Origin: Acanthopleura granulata
Lineage: Eukaryota > Mollusca > Polyplacophora > Chitonida > Chitonidae
DNA: 64,000 bases
Assembly: GCA_016165875.1 (NCBI GenBank)
Contig: JABBOT010000080.1
Coordinates: 6,182,759-6,246,758 of the forward strand
Direction: 5' to 3'
Shown here: piece after piece, positions 46,536 through 57,104 of the stretch
Layout of the letters: every line of letters starts with the position of its first letter
How positions within the stretch are numbered: position 1 is the stretch's first letter
The notes under the pieces: generated by a model
What the model saw: the letters and a program-made list of their open reading frames with translations, nothing else
Told to the model about the DNA's origin: nothing
Databases searched by the model: none
Position numbers and translations under genes: made by a program

Positions 46536-46830
46536 ATGTATCTTGATTCACTTGAACCAAGTTTTGTTGAAACTGGACAAAAACTGTAACAATAATTCTT
46601 CGAAAGAAATGTTAGCATATGCTGTATGAACAGACAGACAACTGATCATCAAAATTCAAAATCGATACTACTTGTTATGTATCTTGATGTAGTCTAAACT
46701 TGAACCGAGTTTCATTGAAATCATACAAAAGCTGTTAAAACAGTCACCAAAACAGAAAATCGATATTTCGAATTATGTATCTTGAGGTAGTTTCCACTTG
46801 AACCAAGTTTCATTTAATCCTACAAAAACT
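46536..46830 (+). repeat. Three diverged units of a dispersed 'CTTGAACCAAGTTT' repeat
   Basis: TATGTATCTTGAT/GG..GT, CACTTGAACCAAGTTTCATT, GAAATC..ACAAAAACTGT recurs at about 46536, 46676 and 46775. Uneven spacing (140 and 99 bp). The motif is of a kind seen interspersed in mollusc sequence. Confidence 0.75.
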
Positions 46831-47236
46831 GTAAGAGTTTTTAAAATTAAAAAAATACCACAGGCAATAGCAAAGTTATCTTCCCCTTGATCTTAACTGA
46901 TTTAGTATAATGTACATTTATCTTCAATTATAAATTTTAGTTGAAAGGAAGGGGTACATAATTCTGATACGAGTGCCTCTGGAGCAAAATACTGAGAATC
47001 TCCCTCATGGATCCACAGAAAAAACCCGCAAAACAATTGCCACATACCACCAATTTTAGACGCTCTGCCACACACTGGTATCCAAGAAGTCTCTGGGTGT
47101 TATTGTAGAGTCTTTAGCAGTTCAGCACACTTTTGCAGTGGACACATGTGCATGTATTTAAACCATCTGTGAGAGAAGAAATCTTTGTAATCGTCTCACC
47201 TTTAATTCGTGTAAAGTTCATGCTTCCTCAGTCATG
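46831..47236. other. No recognisable feature
   Basis: AT-rich. No clear poly(A) signal on the minus strand for the candidate gene upstream. Confidence 0.4.
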
Positions 47237-47416
47237 TCACACGCACATGGGATGTAGTGGTAGGCAATCGCCACACGCATCCCCACAACCAGGGATGTAA
47301 AATGTAACACACAAACGTCTTCTGTCAACGATAACTTCCACATTGTCAGCGTTTGCTTCAGTCTCATAAAGTTGGTGCTGATGTAGGCAGATCTGTACAC
47401 ACTTCCCGTGGCCTCC
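47237..47416 (-). CDS. Candidate terminal exon, Cys-rich (59 codons)
   Basis: An acceptor (ATATGGTTTAG, AG at 47417-47418) opens a phase-0 frame of exactly 180 bp to TGA at 47237-47239. It reads GGHGKCVQICLHQHQLYETE, then ANADNVEVIVDRRRLCVTFY and CGDACGDCLPLHPMC. Seven Cys with a C-x3-C-x2-C cluster near the end suggest a disulphide or zinc module. A second frame over the same bases (stop at 47218) is also open for 60 codons, so the choice is by composition only. Same strand as 48118-48334 and 49335-49520. Confidence 0.3.
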   Translation of the reverse strand, partial: GGHGKCVQICLHQHQLYETEANADNVEVIVDRRRLCVTFYIPGCGDACGDCLPLHPMCV

Positions 47417-48117
47417 CTAAACCATATTCACCACTTTAGTGAACTGTATGTCGAGACATCTGAAAGAACAAAAAGAACTTTAATTTTTAATATAGCTCTG
47501 CATAAAGCTTGTTACCTTTGTAGGTTAAAAGCTGAAGTACACATCAATTATAATTTTAATAAATTGATTCCTTGATTATTTATGTCTACTCTTTATACCC
47601 TACTCAACAGTGTTGCAGTAATATAAGTTGTCAATTTTGTCTGCAGGAAGCCAAAGTAAGCTATTTATTTTTGGAAAGTAACAGCATGATGAACAGCCCC
47701 ATTTGTAACATAAGAGTAGAATCAGGGTAACTGTCATACCAGTAAGATAGGAGTGGTCTTTAGTTGCCACTAAGCCGCATAGACAGTCCAACCCGGGTTG
47801 TTCGTAAGTAATTGCTACCAAGACCTCAGGAATAAATGCTTAAATGTACTGTAATCTGTATGTGTAGCAATGTGAAGTCACCTCAACTCACAACCTGCGG
47901 ATGATCGTGGGTTTACCCCCGGGATCTGCCCAGTGCCCTCCCTCCACAACGCTAACCGCTGTTGTATAAGTGAAATATTCTTGAATATGGCGTAAACACC
48001 AATCAAATAAATAAATTTTTCTATAACTTAAATAAATTCATCAAATCATTATTGTTTCTGAGCTGGCCTAATTTGCTGACCAGTTCTATATTTTGTCTTT
48101 TCAAGGGATAAAAAAGT

Positions 48118-48334
48118 CTATTTTGAAGAAAATATTAATGTATCTAATTTCACTCCTTGACAAGCATTTTCTGGGAGCTGCTGTGATTGGTTTACTGCCA
48201 TGGAAGGGCCTTTATATCGGTGCAACGGCTTTGTTTTTATAAGCAAATTTTGATATGTGTCCTTTGGAAGCATTTTCAATCTGGGGTGATGTCCAAAAAG
48301 AAGACATGGACAGCTTCTGTAATTAGACGCCAAC
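48118..48334 (-). CDS. Candidate exon with strong acceptor
   Basis: CTCTTTTCTAATTTCAG (AG at 48335-48336) is one of the best acceptors in the window. It opens 71 codons reading NYRSCPCLLFGHHPRLKMLP, KDTYQNLLIKTKPLHRYKGP, to TAG at 48118. In another frame an ATG after an upstream stop gives FWTSPQIENASKGHISKFAY, then a stop, then RPFHGSKPITAAPRK. Both read protein-like and cannot be separated by eye. No family recognised. Confidence 0.3.
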
Positions 48335-49334
48335 CTGAAATTAGAAAAGAGAAATAGAGTATGTTAATTTACTTTTCATTAGCCAAATATTACAGGGAAA
48401 TCTTGCATAGATCTAACAGTTCTTCAGAAATATTAATATACCTCCATTATACAGACAGTTGTCACCGAGAATCAACAATAAACATTGCTAAACAGGCTAG
48501 GTTTGAATTAATTAACTGCCCTATTCTCATAAGTGACAACAAAAGTATCCTGGACAAGAGAAAAATCTCAACTAACTCATAGGGAAACTTGGATTTGGAG
48601 AGAAAGTAGTAAGTTTTTGAGTGCAAACAATGTACAGAGTTTGTTTTCGAACACATTTACTTTTACATAATTACACATTATGCCATTATGTTACATATAC
48701 AATGTGATGTTTTCTTAAAAAGCCAAAAAAAAAATATTTTGTTATTAGTTATGAAATCATGCTAGTAATGAAGCAAGCAGGGAAATATTTATTAAAAAAA
48801 TTATTAGAGCCATAGCCTCGAGGTGATAAAACACATGAATTTAAATGGATGAAGTTCTGATGTTTGCAAATTTTTTTGCAAAGTTCCACGGGGCATTGCA
48901 AGCATCATATTTGAAAGCTAGACGCATTGTGATTACCGTCCCAGAAAAAAATTTCATTACCTAAGAGCTTTCCTTTACATTTCATTTTTATATTTCAAAA
49001 GTAAATCTTATTGAAGATACATGTGCCTCCCCTGGTTTAAACTGGCCTCTGTTTACATATTCAATACCCTCCTCACGTGACCAAAGGGAGAGCTGATAAT
49101 TGGCCTGATAGCAAGATCATGACTGTATACTTATTTTTTAAAATGTATGACTAAAAGAGTATAATTTTAGTTTTTTTCCAAATACAACATTACATGTGAT
49201 TTAATGTGAACATGTAAAAAAGAATTCTGTGTTCAAAATTTCCTAGTTTAAAACATCTTTTCTTTAAAAGTGACATCGGAACGTAACACAAAAGGTATCG
49301 TGGTGGTATAACTTTTGTTCCGATAATAACCTAC

Positions 49335-49520
49335 CTCGAACAACGCTCCTTAGTCGGGATGACTGTTAACTGTCATCAGCTTCTGGATGTATGTCCTCTT
49401 GGCAATCTAATGGATGGAAATTTCCACCGCACTGCGATTCACTTGAACTTCTGTACTTGCAGTTGTGCACACCGCCATTTTGCGAGCCTCGTTATGAAAT
49501 TTTCACCTATGTCTGACATT
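49335..49520 (-). other. Candidate 5' exon (mostly UTR) with donor site
   Basis: The minus-strand context GCAAAATGGCGG (ATG at 49476-49478) looks like a metazoan start region but its frame ends after 23 codons. The exon would end at TTCGAG|GTAGGT (GT at 49333-49334), a near-consensus donor. Proposed as the first exon of the minus-strand gene, which runs to 47237. Transcription start unknown. Confidence 0.25.
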
Positions 49521-49660
49521 CGTACAGGGTCTAGAAATCAGTGACAGTAATAGGATCATAATAACAGTTTGAAATGAGCCCAAAATATAATCTGCTTGTG
49601 TTTAATATACCAATCAAAATTGAAGACATTGATTACGCCTGTATCCTGTAGTAAACCCAT

Positions 49661-49831
49661 ATGGGGACGAGTTTACCTCAACGGAAAATTCGAAAATTTA
49701 GGCAGATGAATTGTGCAACAACAACAAATGTTTCTATATATAAGTGGATGGTTTCTGTGTCACGGTGGGAATGTGATACAGCAAAATCTTCCTTATGTCC
49801 AAAGGAAGGTATATCCTTTATTAGTTTGCAG
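49661..49831 (+). CDS. Candidate first coding exon (57 codons), phase 0
   Basis: The ATG frame MGTSLPQRKIRKFRQMN, basic at the N-terminus, runs to a strong donor TTGCAG|GTAAAC (GT at 49832-49833) at a codon boundary. A second possible donor (GGAAG|GTATAT at 49808) would leave phase 1. The phase-0 donor fits the acceptor at 50130-50131. Starts about 140 bp from the divergent minus-strand candidate exon, hinting at a shared promoter. Product unknown. Confidence 0.35.
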
Positions 49832-50131
49832 GTAAACATACGCATGCTAATTTAATAAAATGTCTAACATGTAACAGGCCCTATACAACTGTATCCTGCT
49901 GCAATGATTAACACAAGTACAGTCTTAAGGCTTACTCTAGAATTGTGCAAGATTTACACTATACAGGGGATTTTCTAAGCTGACGTTGCAGTCACATTGT
50001 AGATTAACGTCAAGTCAATGCATGAAGAATCTGCTTTTCACAATAAACATCTGAAAAGTAGGTCAGCCACCGTAAACAAAAGCATCAACCTAATCTTTAA
50101 AACTGTCTTTTTTTCCTGGAAAATATTACAG

Positions 50132-50362
50132 ATTACACCATTGAAAAAACCAAAGGCTTGTGATCATTTATCGCCAGACATTGTACCAATTGATTTTACA
50201 CCACTATTGCAAGAAATCCCGCAAAATGTGGGTCAATACAAGAGTTCCCCATGGAGGAATGTAAAAGGCTTCTCTTTTAAATTACGTTTTGTTAAATATA
50301 TAATTAAAAGTTTTTTGCACATTTTAATTCACGCCATTGTCTTACAAGACAATAAGACATAA
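50132..50362 (+). CDS. Candidate terminal exon (76 codons)
   Basis: Acceptor TGGAAAATATTACAG (AG at 50130-50131), phase 0, opens a frame ITPLKKPKACDHLSPDIVP, IDFTPLLQEIPQNVGQYKSS, PWRN, then a more AT-driven tail to TAA at 50360. AATAAA overlaps the stop (50361-50366). The first 42 residues read clearly as protein, and the tail may instead be intron after a weak donor (AAT|GTAAAAG near 50257). With 49661-49831 this gives a two-exon model of 133 codons and a 300-bp intron. Family unknown. Confidence 0.4.
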   Translation: MTPLKKPKACDHLSPDIVPIDFTPLLQEIPQNVGQYKSSPWRNVKGFSFKLRFVKYIIKSFLHILIHAIVLQDNKT

Positions 50363-50582
50363 TAAAAAATATTTTAATAAGGGGTTTATCTTGATATGTT
50401 CTGTATGTATATACGTACGTAACATAAATCAAGGTACAGATGTACCCATTTTCTGACAAATTTCATAAATGCATACCCATAAGGAAGGCAACTTTTCACA
50501 CCAGTTGGCAACTACGACTCAAAAAACACAACTGAATGCAGCCTAAACTGCTAACACGTATATGCACATCTTTACATGTTCT

Positions 50583-50798
50583 TTATTTCCTTATTTATTT
50601 GATTGGTGTTTTATGCCTTACTCAAGAATATTTCACATATATGTAGGCGAGAGGAAACTGTGCTGAGCCTGGGGAAAACCCACGAGCATCCGTAGTTTGC
50701 TGGCAAACTTTCAATGGTATGGCCAGAAAGGAAGCCAGCATGAGCTGAACTCAAAATGGGCGCATTGGCGTGAGGCTCCTGAGTCATTACGCTGTGAA
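50583..50798 (-). repeat. SINE family A, diverged
   Basis: TTATTTATTTGATTGGTGTT, CTTACTCAAGAATATTTCAC, AACCCACGAGCATCCGTAG, AAAGGAAGCCAGCATGAGCT, GCTCCTGAGTCATTACGCTG. Flanked by ATGTTCT (50576-50582 and 50799-50805), a likely TSD. Confidence 0.9.
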
Positions 50799-50954
50799 AT
50801 GTTCTACACTAAAACCTCTGACATGTTATATCTTTATTATAACGTCTAACATAGTTCTGCCGAAGACCATTATTTAAATTCGAAAATAATAAAATTGAAA
50901 AATGTTAAATTTTTGTATAAAACTAAAGTTATTATTAAGTGAATAGTGAGTTTT

Positions 50955-51050
50955 GGTGTAACCATTTATGCGAGGGGATTCGAACCAATGGCCTTACCAG
51001 TCAATTAGCTGACACTGGCAGCCGTCTCATTACGCCAGGGAGGGCCCTTA
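50955..51050 (-). repeat. tRNA-like sequence, probably a fourth SINE head
   Basis: On the minus strand, GGCCCTCCCTGGCGTAATGA starts a tRNA-like 5' region and GGTTCGAATCCC is a perfect B box about 60 bp on. The 3' acceptor strand does not pair with the 5' end, so this is not a functional tRNA gene. A similar decayed B box (TTCGAAACCC on the minus strand) lies near 54175. Confidence 0.5.
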
Positions 51051-51159
51051 TACAATGTTGAAAGATATAGTTATAGTAAATTTGGGGTTTCTTATAATTA
51101 TCTCTCTTAGAATATCTTCTATGTTTTCAGGCGAGCATGAACAAATTGTGGTTCGTTGA

Positions 51160-51540
51160 TGCTGACCCAAAGAATTTGGGTGAGATTTCACGCCATGAGA
51201 AACTGGACTAGTTATTTTGTGGCGAGTGCATAACAACAGGCACAAGTGCGACCTAAAAAAATTGACTCAGTAAATCATCCCAAATGGTTTAGGTCGAATT
51301 CCATACCATAAAAAAACTGATCTGGTTATTTTGGGTCGAGATCTTGAAAAGAAGCTCTTGTGCGAAGCAAACAATTTGGCTCAAGAAACCGACCCAAATA
51401 TTTTGTGTCCATTTCACTCGTTGACCCAAAAGATGCATCATCTCACAAGGTGCGACCCCAAATGTTTGGGTCGGCTTGGGCGAGCCCCAAAAATTGACTA
51501 GGTTTTGATTTTTTGGGGCTCGTGGCGACTCAAACATTAT
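51160..51540. repeat. Cluster of CGACCCAAA / TTTGGGTCG palindromes
   Basis: At least seven occurrences of GACCCAAA or its reverse complement within 380 bp, several as short hairpins (ACCCAAAGAATTTGGGT at 51165; ACCCCAAATGTTTGGGTC at about 51454). The longest frame nearby (51289-51717, minus, 142 codons) runs through this repeat and is not considered a gene. Confidence 0.8.
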
Positions 51541-51719
51541 AACAGAGTGACCAGACAAAATTGCGCAATGGGTAAATGGTACAGTTAACATGGTGTAATG
51601 GGTGATATGAAAAGCTTCCATGATTTCATTGGTGAGATCCAATACAAAAGGCTGGATATGCGTAATAGGCCTACGGCTCAATGGGCAAGAAGCTGATGAG
51701 ATCTTATAACTTAACAACC

Positions 51720-52610
51720 TTTCTCTTTATACCGCCTTCTTGGGTCACCAATTTCTGCAGAGGACATCATAGCCATTGATAAATGATATGTGTACCATTT
51801 TCGTGTCTGTATGAATTACAGGAAATATAAAAATAAGTCTTATACAAATGTCTCCACAATATGGCTGAAATACTGCCAAAGTGGCGTTAAGCCATAATCA
51901 TTCATTCAGTCAGTCTTATACAAAGGCTTGCTGTTCAATGTCCCCAGGCGATGGTGTGTCAGTTGTTATTATTTAACGGTATCTAGCTCTTCTGGGGAGG
52001 TTTATGTCATCTTTTTTTACCCTCTTCCGTGGAACCCAGAGCTGAGATAATACCATGGATTAGTTTAGATCAGGCACATAATCCTACAAATCCCTTCCTG
52101 AACCCCTTAAAAAACAAAACAAAAAGAAAAAAAAACAAACAAACCAACAAACAACAACAAAAAAAACAAAACAATTAAGGACAAGAGATCCTCAAAGCAG
52201 GGTTGCCATCAAACTAGCGAGGGCTCTATTTATGAGTTGGAATATGAACAGATAACGATAGTCAGTTACCCTGTAGAGGGTACATGTACTCGTGCTTTCC
52301 GCATGTGATATCCAAAATGTCACAACTGCTCGCTGAGTACATAGCACAGTATTGTGTAGGCCAATAACAAAACGTTCACTGAGTCACTTGTGCATACCGT
52401 TATTACACGTACTAAGCCTTGGGCCATGTCAACTGAGCCTCCATCGTTCTGTCCTTATTTACTACATCAGCCACCGTCAAAACCTAGAGTCCTATAAATA
52501 ATAAATAACGCCATGAAATTGCTTCTCCAGGATAATCCATTCTTCGTATATTGCATTAACCTACGATGCCTACAAGCAGCATCATTCCGTCCTGTCGGGT
52601 TTATTGGTTT
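51720..52610. repeat. Long module, partial copy 5
   Basis: CATCATAGCCATTGATAAAT, CTGTTCAATGTCCCCAGGCG, TACCATGGATTAGTTTAGAT, AATCCTACAAATCCCTTCCT, an A/C-rich stretch 52108-52175 (T-rich acceptor side on the minus strand), TAAATAATAAATAACGCCAT, TATATTGCATTAACCTACGA. Minus-strand TNPWYYLSSGFHGRG and TDTPSPGDIEQQAF correspond to the 36.2-kb exon but stops intervene. Confidence 0.78.
51849..51911 (+). repeat. Family B ultra-short retroposon, copy 4 with perfect TSD
   Basis: TGTCTCCACAATATGGCTGA, AATACTGCCAAAGTGGCGTT, AAGCCATAATCATTCATTC. Flanked by a perfect 13-bp repeat AGTCTTATACAAA (51836-51848 and 51912-51924). It inserted at the end of the module's terminal-exon remnant. Confidence 0.93.
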
Positions 52611-53430
52611 GTGAAAGGAAAGGACCACACAAATATGAAGATATGGTTAATGAAAAGAGCATTAACACTGTATCTTGAAATACCGTCGATTAATTTTTTG
52701 GATTATTTTTAACCAACTTAAATACAGTTAGGTGTTTTTACAGATCACGTTGATTTTGGTGTGGTCTTTCCCTTTGAACTTTGCTATGGGCGAAACGGTC
52801 ATCTGTCACATCTGTGCAATTGGACATCTGACTAACAAATAAATATGCAATAAATGTAATTGTTGAAAACGGGTATCTACATAGCGGTTAAGTAGAACTG
52901 CGCAATGACACTGCAGCAGGCATGCAGGTAACTCTGTAGGACGCATTCTGCTGTACAGAATAGATATAATGAAGAACTATGTAATTGTAGTATTTGGGAT
53001 AAAGCCTGATCATTTACATATCTGTTTTGGTTTGTGAGTTGGATGTAGCATGAAGTCAGCCTGATAATTTGTATGGATTAATTTGTGTTCCGTACTTACG
53101 TTGCACTGCGAAGTACATATGTCAGGGTTAAGGAAGTTAACCAGTAAAACAATATCCAAAATCTAACTTCCAAAGGACAGTTTTTTTTAGTGAAATTAGC
53201 TTCACAATCTCTTAAAATATGCATGATCTTAACCGAAGGTTGTCACCTGGCAGTACAAGTAATCAACAATTTTCCATGGTGTTGCAGAGACATACGTGTC
53301 TAATAACCGGTGCGTCAAATTCCGTACGTATTCCACAATTTTAACATTAAAAATTCCATATTTATATTATACACCACATAAACAATCCTGCTATAAAGCA
53401 AGAAACGATGTAAAAGTATCTCTGTCACGC
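52611..53430. other. No recognisable feature
   Basis: Unique-looking AT-rich DNA without notable frames. Confidence 0.45.
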
Positions 53431-53439
53431 TCTTATTGT

Positions 53440-53843
53440 AACTGTGTATGCAAACAGTGATGATATCAAAATTGCAAAATATTTATGCATCACTCATGCA
53501 TCCCAGGGTTAAGCGGAATTAGACACGCGCGTACAAAGCATAGCACTAGAGGCCTTCCATGCTAAGATTATAAGTTGCAATAAATGACTCGTGTTATGGT
53601 AAAATTTTTGACATTTGCACGAAGGCGTTAGGCAGTAAAGCCTTGTACACCTAAGGGAGAAACGTACCCACCATATGTTGGACTTTTCGAAGTAATGCCA
53701 TCCACAAATGGATAGTCAGCAATATCGAATTTCAAGTCATCTCTTGTCACTGGACACGAGACTGACCCTGGTGGTTTTAATAATACGTCTGCACACACAT
53801 ACTGAGAAGGTGTGCCAATTAGGGAATCAGAAATCTCCTTCAA
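53440..53843 (-). pseudogene. Reverse-transcriptase fossil 2
   Basis: Minus-strand 71-codon frame with RDDLKFDIADYPFVDGI and SPTYGGYVSPLG. These align with the ...RDDF.F.I.N(F/Y)P(Y/F).D....PAYGVYISQL segment of the RT family at 40.3-41.3 kb. It ends soon after. Further on, GGTTAAGCGGAATTAGACAC (53510-53530) matches the 3' region of fossil 3 and (diverged) fossil 1. Catalytic part absent. Confidence 0.65.
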
Positions 53844-53908
53844 TTACACTGAACTGTGACGCTTTTTCTTCTCTGCTTCTTATAAATATGGACTTTGTAT
53901 CGCTTTAA

Positions 53909-55290
53909 TATTGTATCATCTCGATAGAGTTTAGTGAATGTAAAGAAGCAGGCTTTTTGAGGCTGTTTAGTTATTAGCACACTCTGCATAAAATCGTATT
54001 CGTGTATGAATAAATAAGTGTCTGTTACATGTACATGTAATTGGGAAGCCCAGCTAGCATTAATTGGGATACCAGTATGTTATTGATGTATTGCAATGCC
54101 GACTCTCACGCAGATTCTGTTAATCAGAAATTCGAATACGTCTATAAATATACCAAGAATGGTAACCTGGATAGGGTTTCGAACTAATGAGTTTGACATT
54201 TATAAAATGATTGCCTTCTATTGAAACACCGGAACGGTCAGCTCAGAACATATGATTACTGGATTAGGTTATTTGAATCTAATTTTTTGGTCAATGTTTT
54301 TGAAGTGTTTGGCATATTTTTCTTCATGAGAAGTAACAGCATTTAAGATTTTCACAAGAAGTTGATAAAATGTGACATAGCAAATCCGTCCAATGCGTGG
54401 AACAAGATTTTCATTCAATTGATTGTGTAGTCAGGTAACGTTATATTCAAGGATGGTTCACCTATACGATGGCGATCAGTATTATTGTTTCATAAGTGAC
54501 AGCGGTTAACCATTTATGACCTACAGATATGTACCCACATTGGAGGTTTTCGACGAATGTTAGGCTGTATAAACGCTTGCGGGAATGTCACCAAGGCTTT
54601 TTTGATCAGTAACAGCCGGGAAATCCCATGGGGTTTCGTGGATGATTAAATTTCAAACGATCATGTCTATTTAACACACATATGATTAAGTATTAAACAT
54701 AAGTGTCTATAATATGTGTAGTATTTAGGCCTACAATATAATGCTATAATCTCTAAGTGTTTAACATTTGATACATAAAGTGTTTATAAGCTAAACATGG
54801 AAATTTACAGTGTCCATTGATAAATAAGCGTTTCACTTCCTCTGCTACAACCCATCGCGACGCGTTATTTGTTAATTTACAATCGACTTACAACCAAAAT
54901 TTGAATCCATGAACATGATACTCAATTTTACGAAATGTCCTTCAAATATTTGTTATGTGCACATGTTTTTTTTGTGTAAATGATAAGTTATGCAAATATA
55001 GCATAAAGACATGTATGTGTATGCTTCCGGAAGGCATTCCTGCTCCATCGTAAATGTCCTCGTAAAGTTTTGGAGTGTAGAATTGAGATTTACGAAATCC
55101 TTTCAATCTGGTGTAATTCCAGAGAATTACGCAATAGAGTTATTCGTAATGATGTGAACAACGCCCAGTCGGCATACACGTACTTAACTTCCAGACACGT
55201 TATTTGTGTGTTATTTACCTAACACTTGTGAAAAATATTAAAATACAAAATTTGCTCTGTGGTTTGCAATAACAACATAGCATTTGTTTT
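53909..55290. other. No recognisable gene
   Basis: A possible SINE A scrap near 54445-54500 (TTCACCTATACGATGGCGAT) and a decayed B box near 54175. Otherwise featureless. Confidence 0.45.
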
Positions 55291-55292
55291 AC

Positions 55293-55490
55293 AGATTTTC
55301 TGATCAGTAATCATGACAAGAACGCTTATGCTTAACAGATTTTTCAATCAATATCCATGATAAAAATGCACATGTTTAAGAGATTTTCTGATCAATAACC
55401 ATTACAAAACGCTTATGTTTCAAAGATTTTTCGATTAATATCCATAAAAATGCGTATATTTTAAAGCTTTTCTGATCAATAACCAAAGGT
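55293..55490 (+). repeat. Tandem repeat, ~44-bp units alternating in two types, 5 units
   Basis: Type 1 AGATTTTCTGATCAATAACC starts at 55293, 55381 and (as AGCTTTTC) 55465. Type 2 AGATTTTTCAATCAATATCC starts at 55337 and 55424. Spacing is 44, 44, 43 and 41 bp, giving an 87-bp higher-order dimer. Confidence 0.9.
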
Positions 55491-56400
55491 AATGAGTAAA
55501 TGTGTAAGTTTAACAATACTAAGGCTTTAGTTGGAAGACAGCGGTAAAATCAGGTGTAGATAGTTATAGCCCAACCTCATCCATTCTCGGAAGCAGCATA
55601 ATTTTAACAGACGGGATAGACTGGGTGTAGAAGTGTGTTACTAAACCTGCACTCTTAGTAATTATCGTTCAACAGAAGACAGTAATGTAAATTCGATATA
55701 TCCTCTGAAACACATACGTGTGGTTATGTGATGGTTATATGGCTAATATGGTTAATTCACATATGGTAAATTTGCAAAACAAGGCTGCACAGGACGATTA
55801 ACTTTAAACGGTCGTATGTTTAAAATCTTCACAATTAATGGTTACACGCAGTTTGAGCTGAAAAAAAAACAACAAAACAAAACAAGGGTGAAATAAAGTA
55901 AAAGCAAACACTCACGGACAAAATAACGCGAGGAAACATGCAGGAAAAACTCTAAGGCAGGATCAGAGTGGCAAAATAATAATATAATGACTACGAAGAA
56001 GGCCGAAGAGTAAAGCATAGGAGGCAAAATTATTATTCTACCAAGAGTGAAATTATCAGGTGGTGAAAAATCTGGTTTTTATATTTCTGACGTGTTATTT
56101 TATGTCCCATGGTTAAAGATCTCACGCTAAACAATTCTTTTTCGTTGGGAGGTGGAACAAGTATTTTGTTTCATCATTTCTACTTATTAATAAAAATTGT
56201 CAGTTACATTTACTTTCAGATACCAACACATCGCCGTTAATCATATTGCGTTAACATGGAAAGACGCCTGATGGAGCAAAGCACGACACCTTGCTTTATG
56301 AAGATACCTGCAACTGAGACTTAGGTATCAAGACATGTACCCCAGTCTGATGGTGTCACGTAATTTTCCTCAATTATGTGTGTCGGAGACTGGTGAGTAT
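55491..56400. other. No recognisable feature
   Basis: Minus-strand frame 55842-56027 is a low-complexity hydrophobic run opposite A/C-rich DNA. Not supported. Confidence 0.4.
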
Positions 56401-56405
56401 ACCAG

Positions 56406-57048
56406 TTGGAATTCATAAATTTATCTCAATTCAACGTTGATTTTTTCCTTTTAGTTAAAATCCTAATCTCGTTCCATTTTGTTTCAATGGTGATTGTTGG
56501 CGCACTCAGGAATCGGTCGCCAGGTTTACGAGTGGACAAAACCACTGTCTCAAAATGGGAGAAAACAAAAACCTTCGCTGATAACATCTTCTTTGAACGA
56601 GTCTCTAAGCAGACTGTGGTGAAGGCTTGATACGTACTGTAGATTGTCAAGGCAAGGTATGTTGTGAAGGTGTTATTGTGGTGGGTAACGTCAGAGAAAT
56701 GTGACAGTTGGCAAAATGTCACACTTAGCTGGGGAAAGCGGACGTATCGCCAAGTTACCTCAGTATTATTTTAACTGTTCGTACAAATGCAATAAACTTT
56801 ACGTATACAAATCTGTGAGCAGACCCTATTACATACTGAACGTTGATTTCATCGGAAACAGTATTAGATTCTGGCCATTTCCTCACAGGCCTAGTCTGCA
56901 GTATTTCTACCTGCCTTCAGCGGTACCTAACCAAAAAGTTAAGGCAGTTTTCAGGAGACTGATACGTATAGTGGAGGCCGAAAATCCCGTCGCAGGAACA
57001 ACCGTCTTTAAGTCCCCCACAATGTGCAAAACCAATGCGAGAATCTGA
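56406..57048 (+). other. Open frames of uncertain status
   Basis: Plus frames 56406-56630 (74 codons, hydrophobic start) and 56701-57048 (115 codons, YYFNCSYKCNKLYVYKS..) follow each other. Minus frames overlap both. No domain recognised, and no clear splice pair. Confidence 0.2.
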
Positions 57049-57104
57049 CGGGCTACACACATATACAATGGTCCGAATCGCAGTAAAAACGCATTGTTTG
57101 CTGC

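Noticed and set aside
50955..51050. A functional tRNA gene
   Set aside because: A perfect B box is present but the acceptor stem cannot pair, and no anticodon arm can be drawn. More likely a SINE head.
51289..51717. A 142-codon minus-strand frame, among the longest in the window
   Set aside because: It runs through the GACCCAAA palindrome cluster and its peptide echoes that repeat (TQTFGV, TQNIWVG, TQNNQ). Openness is explained by the repeat.
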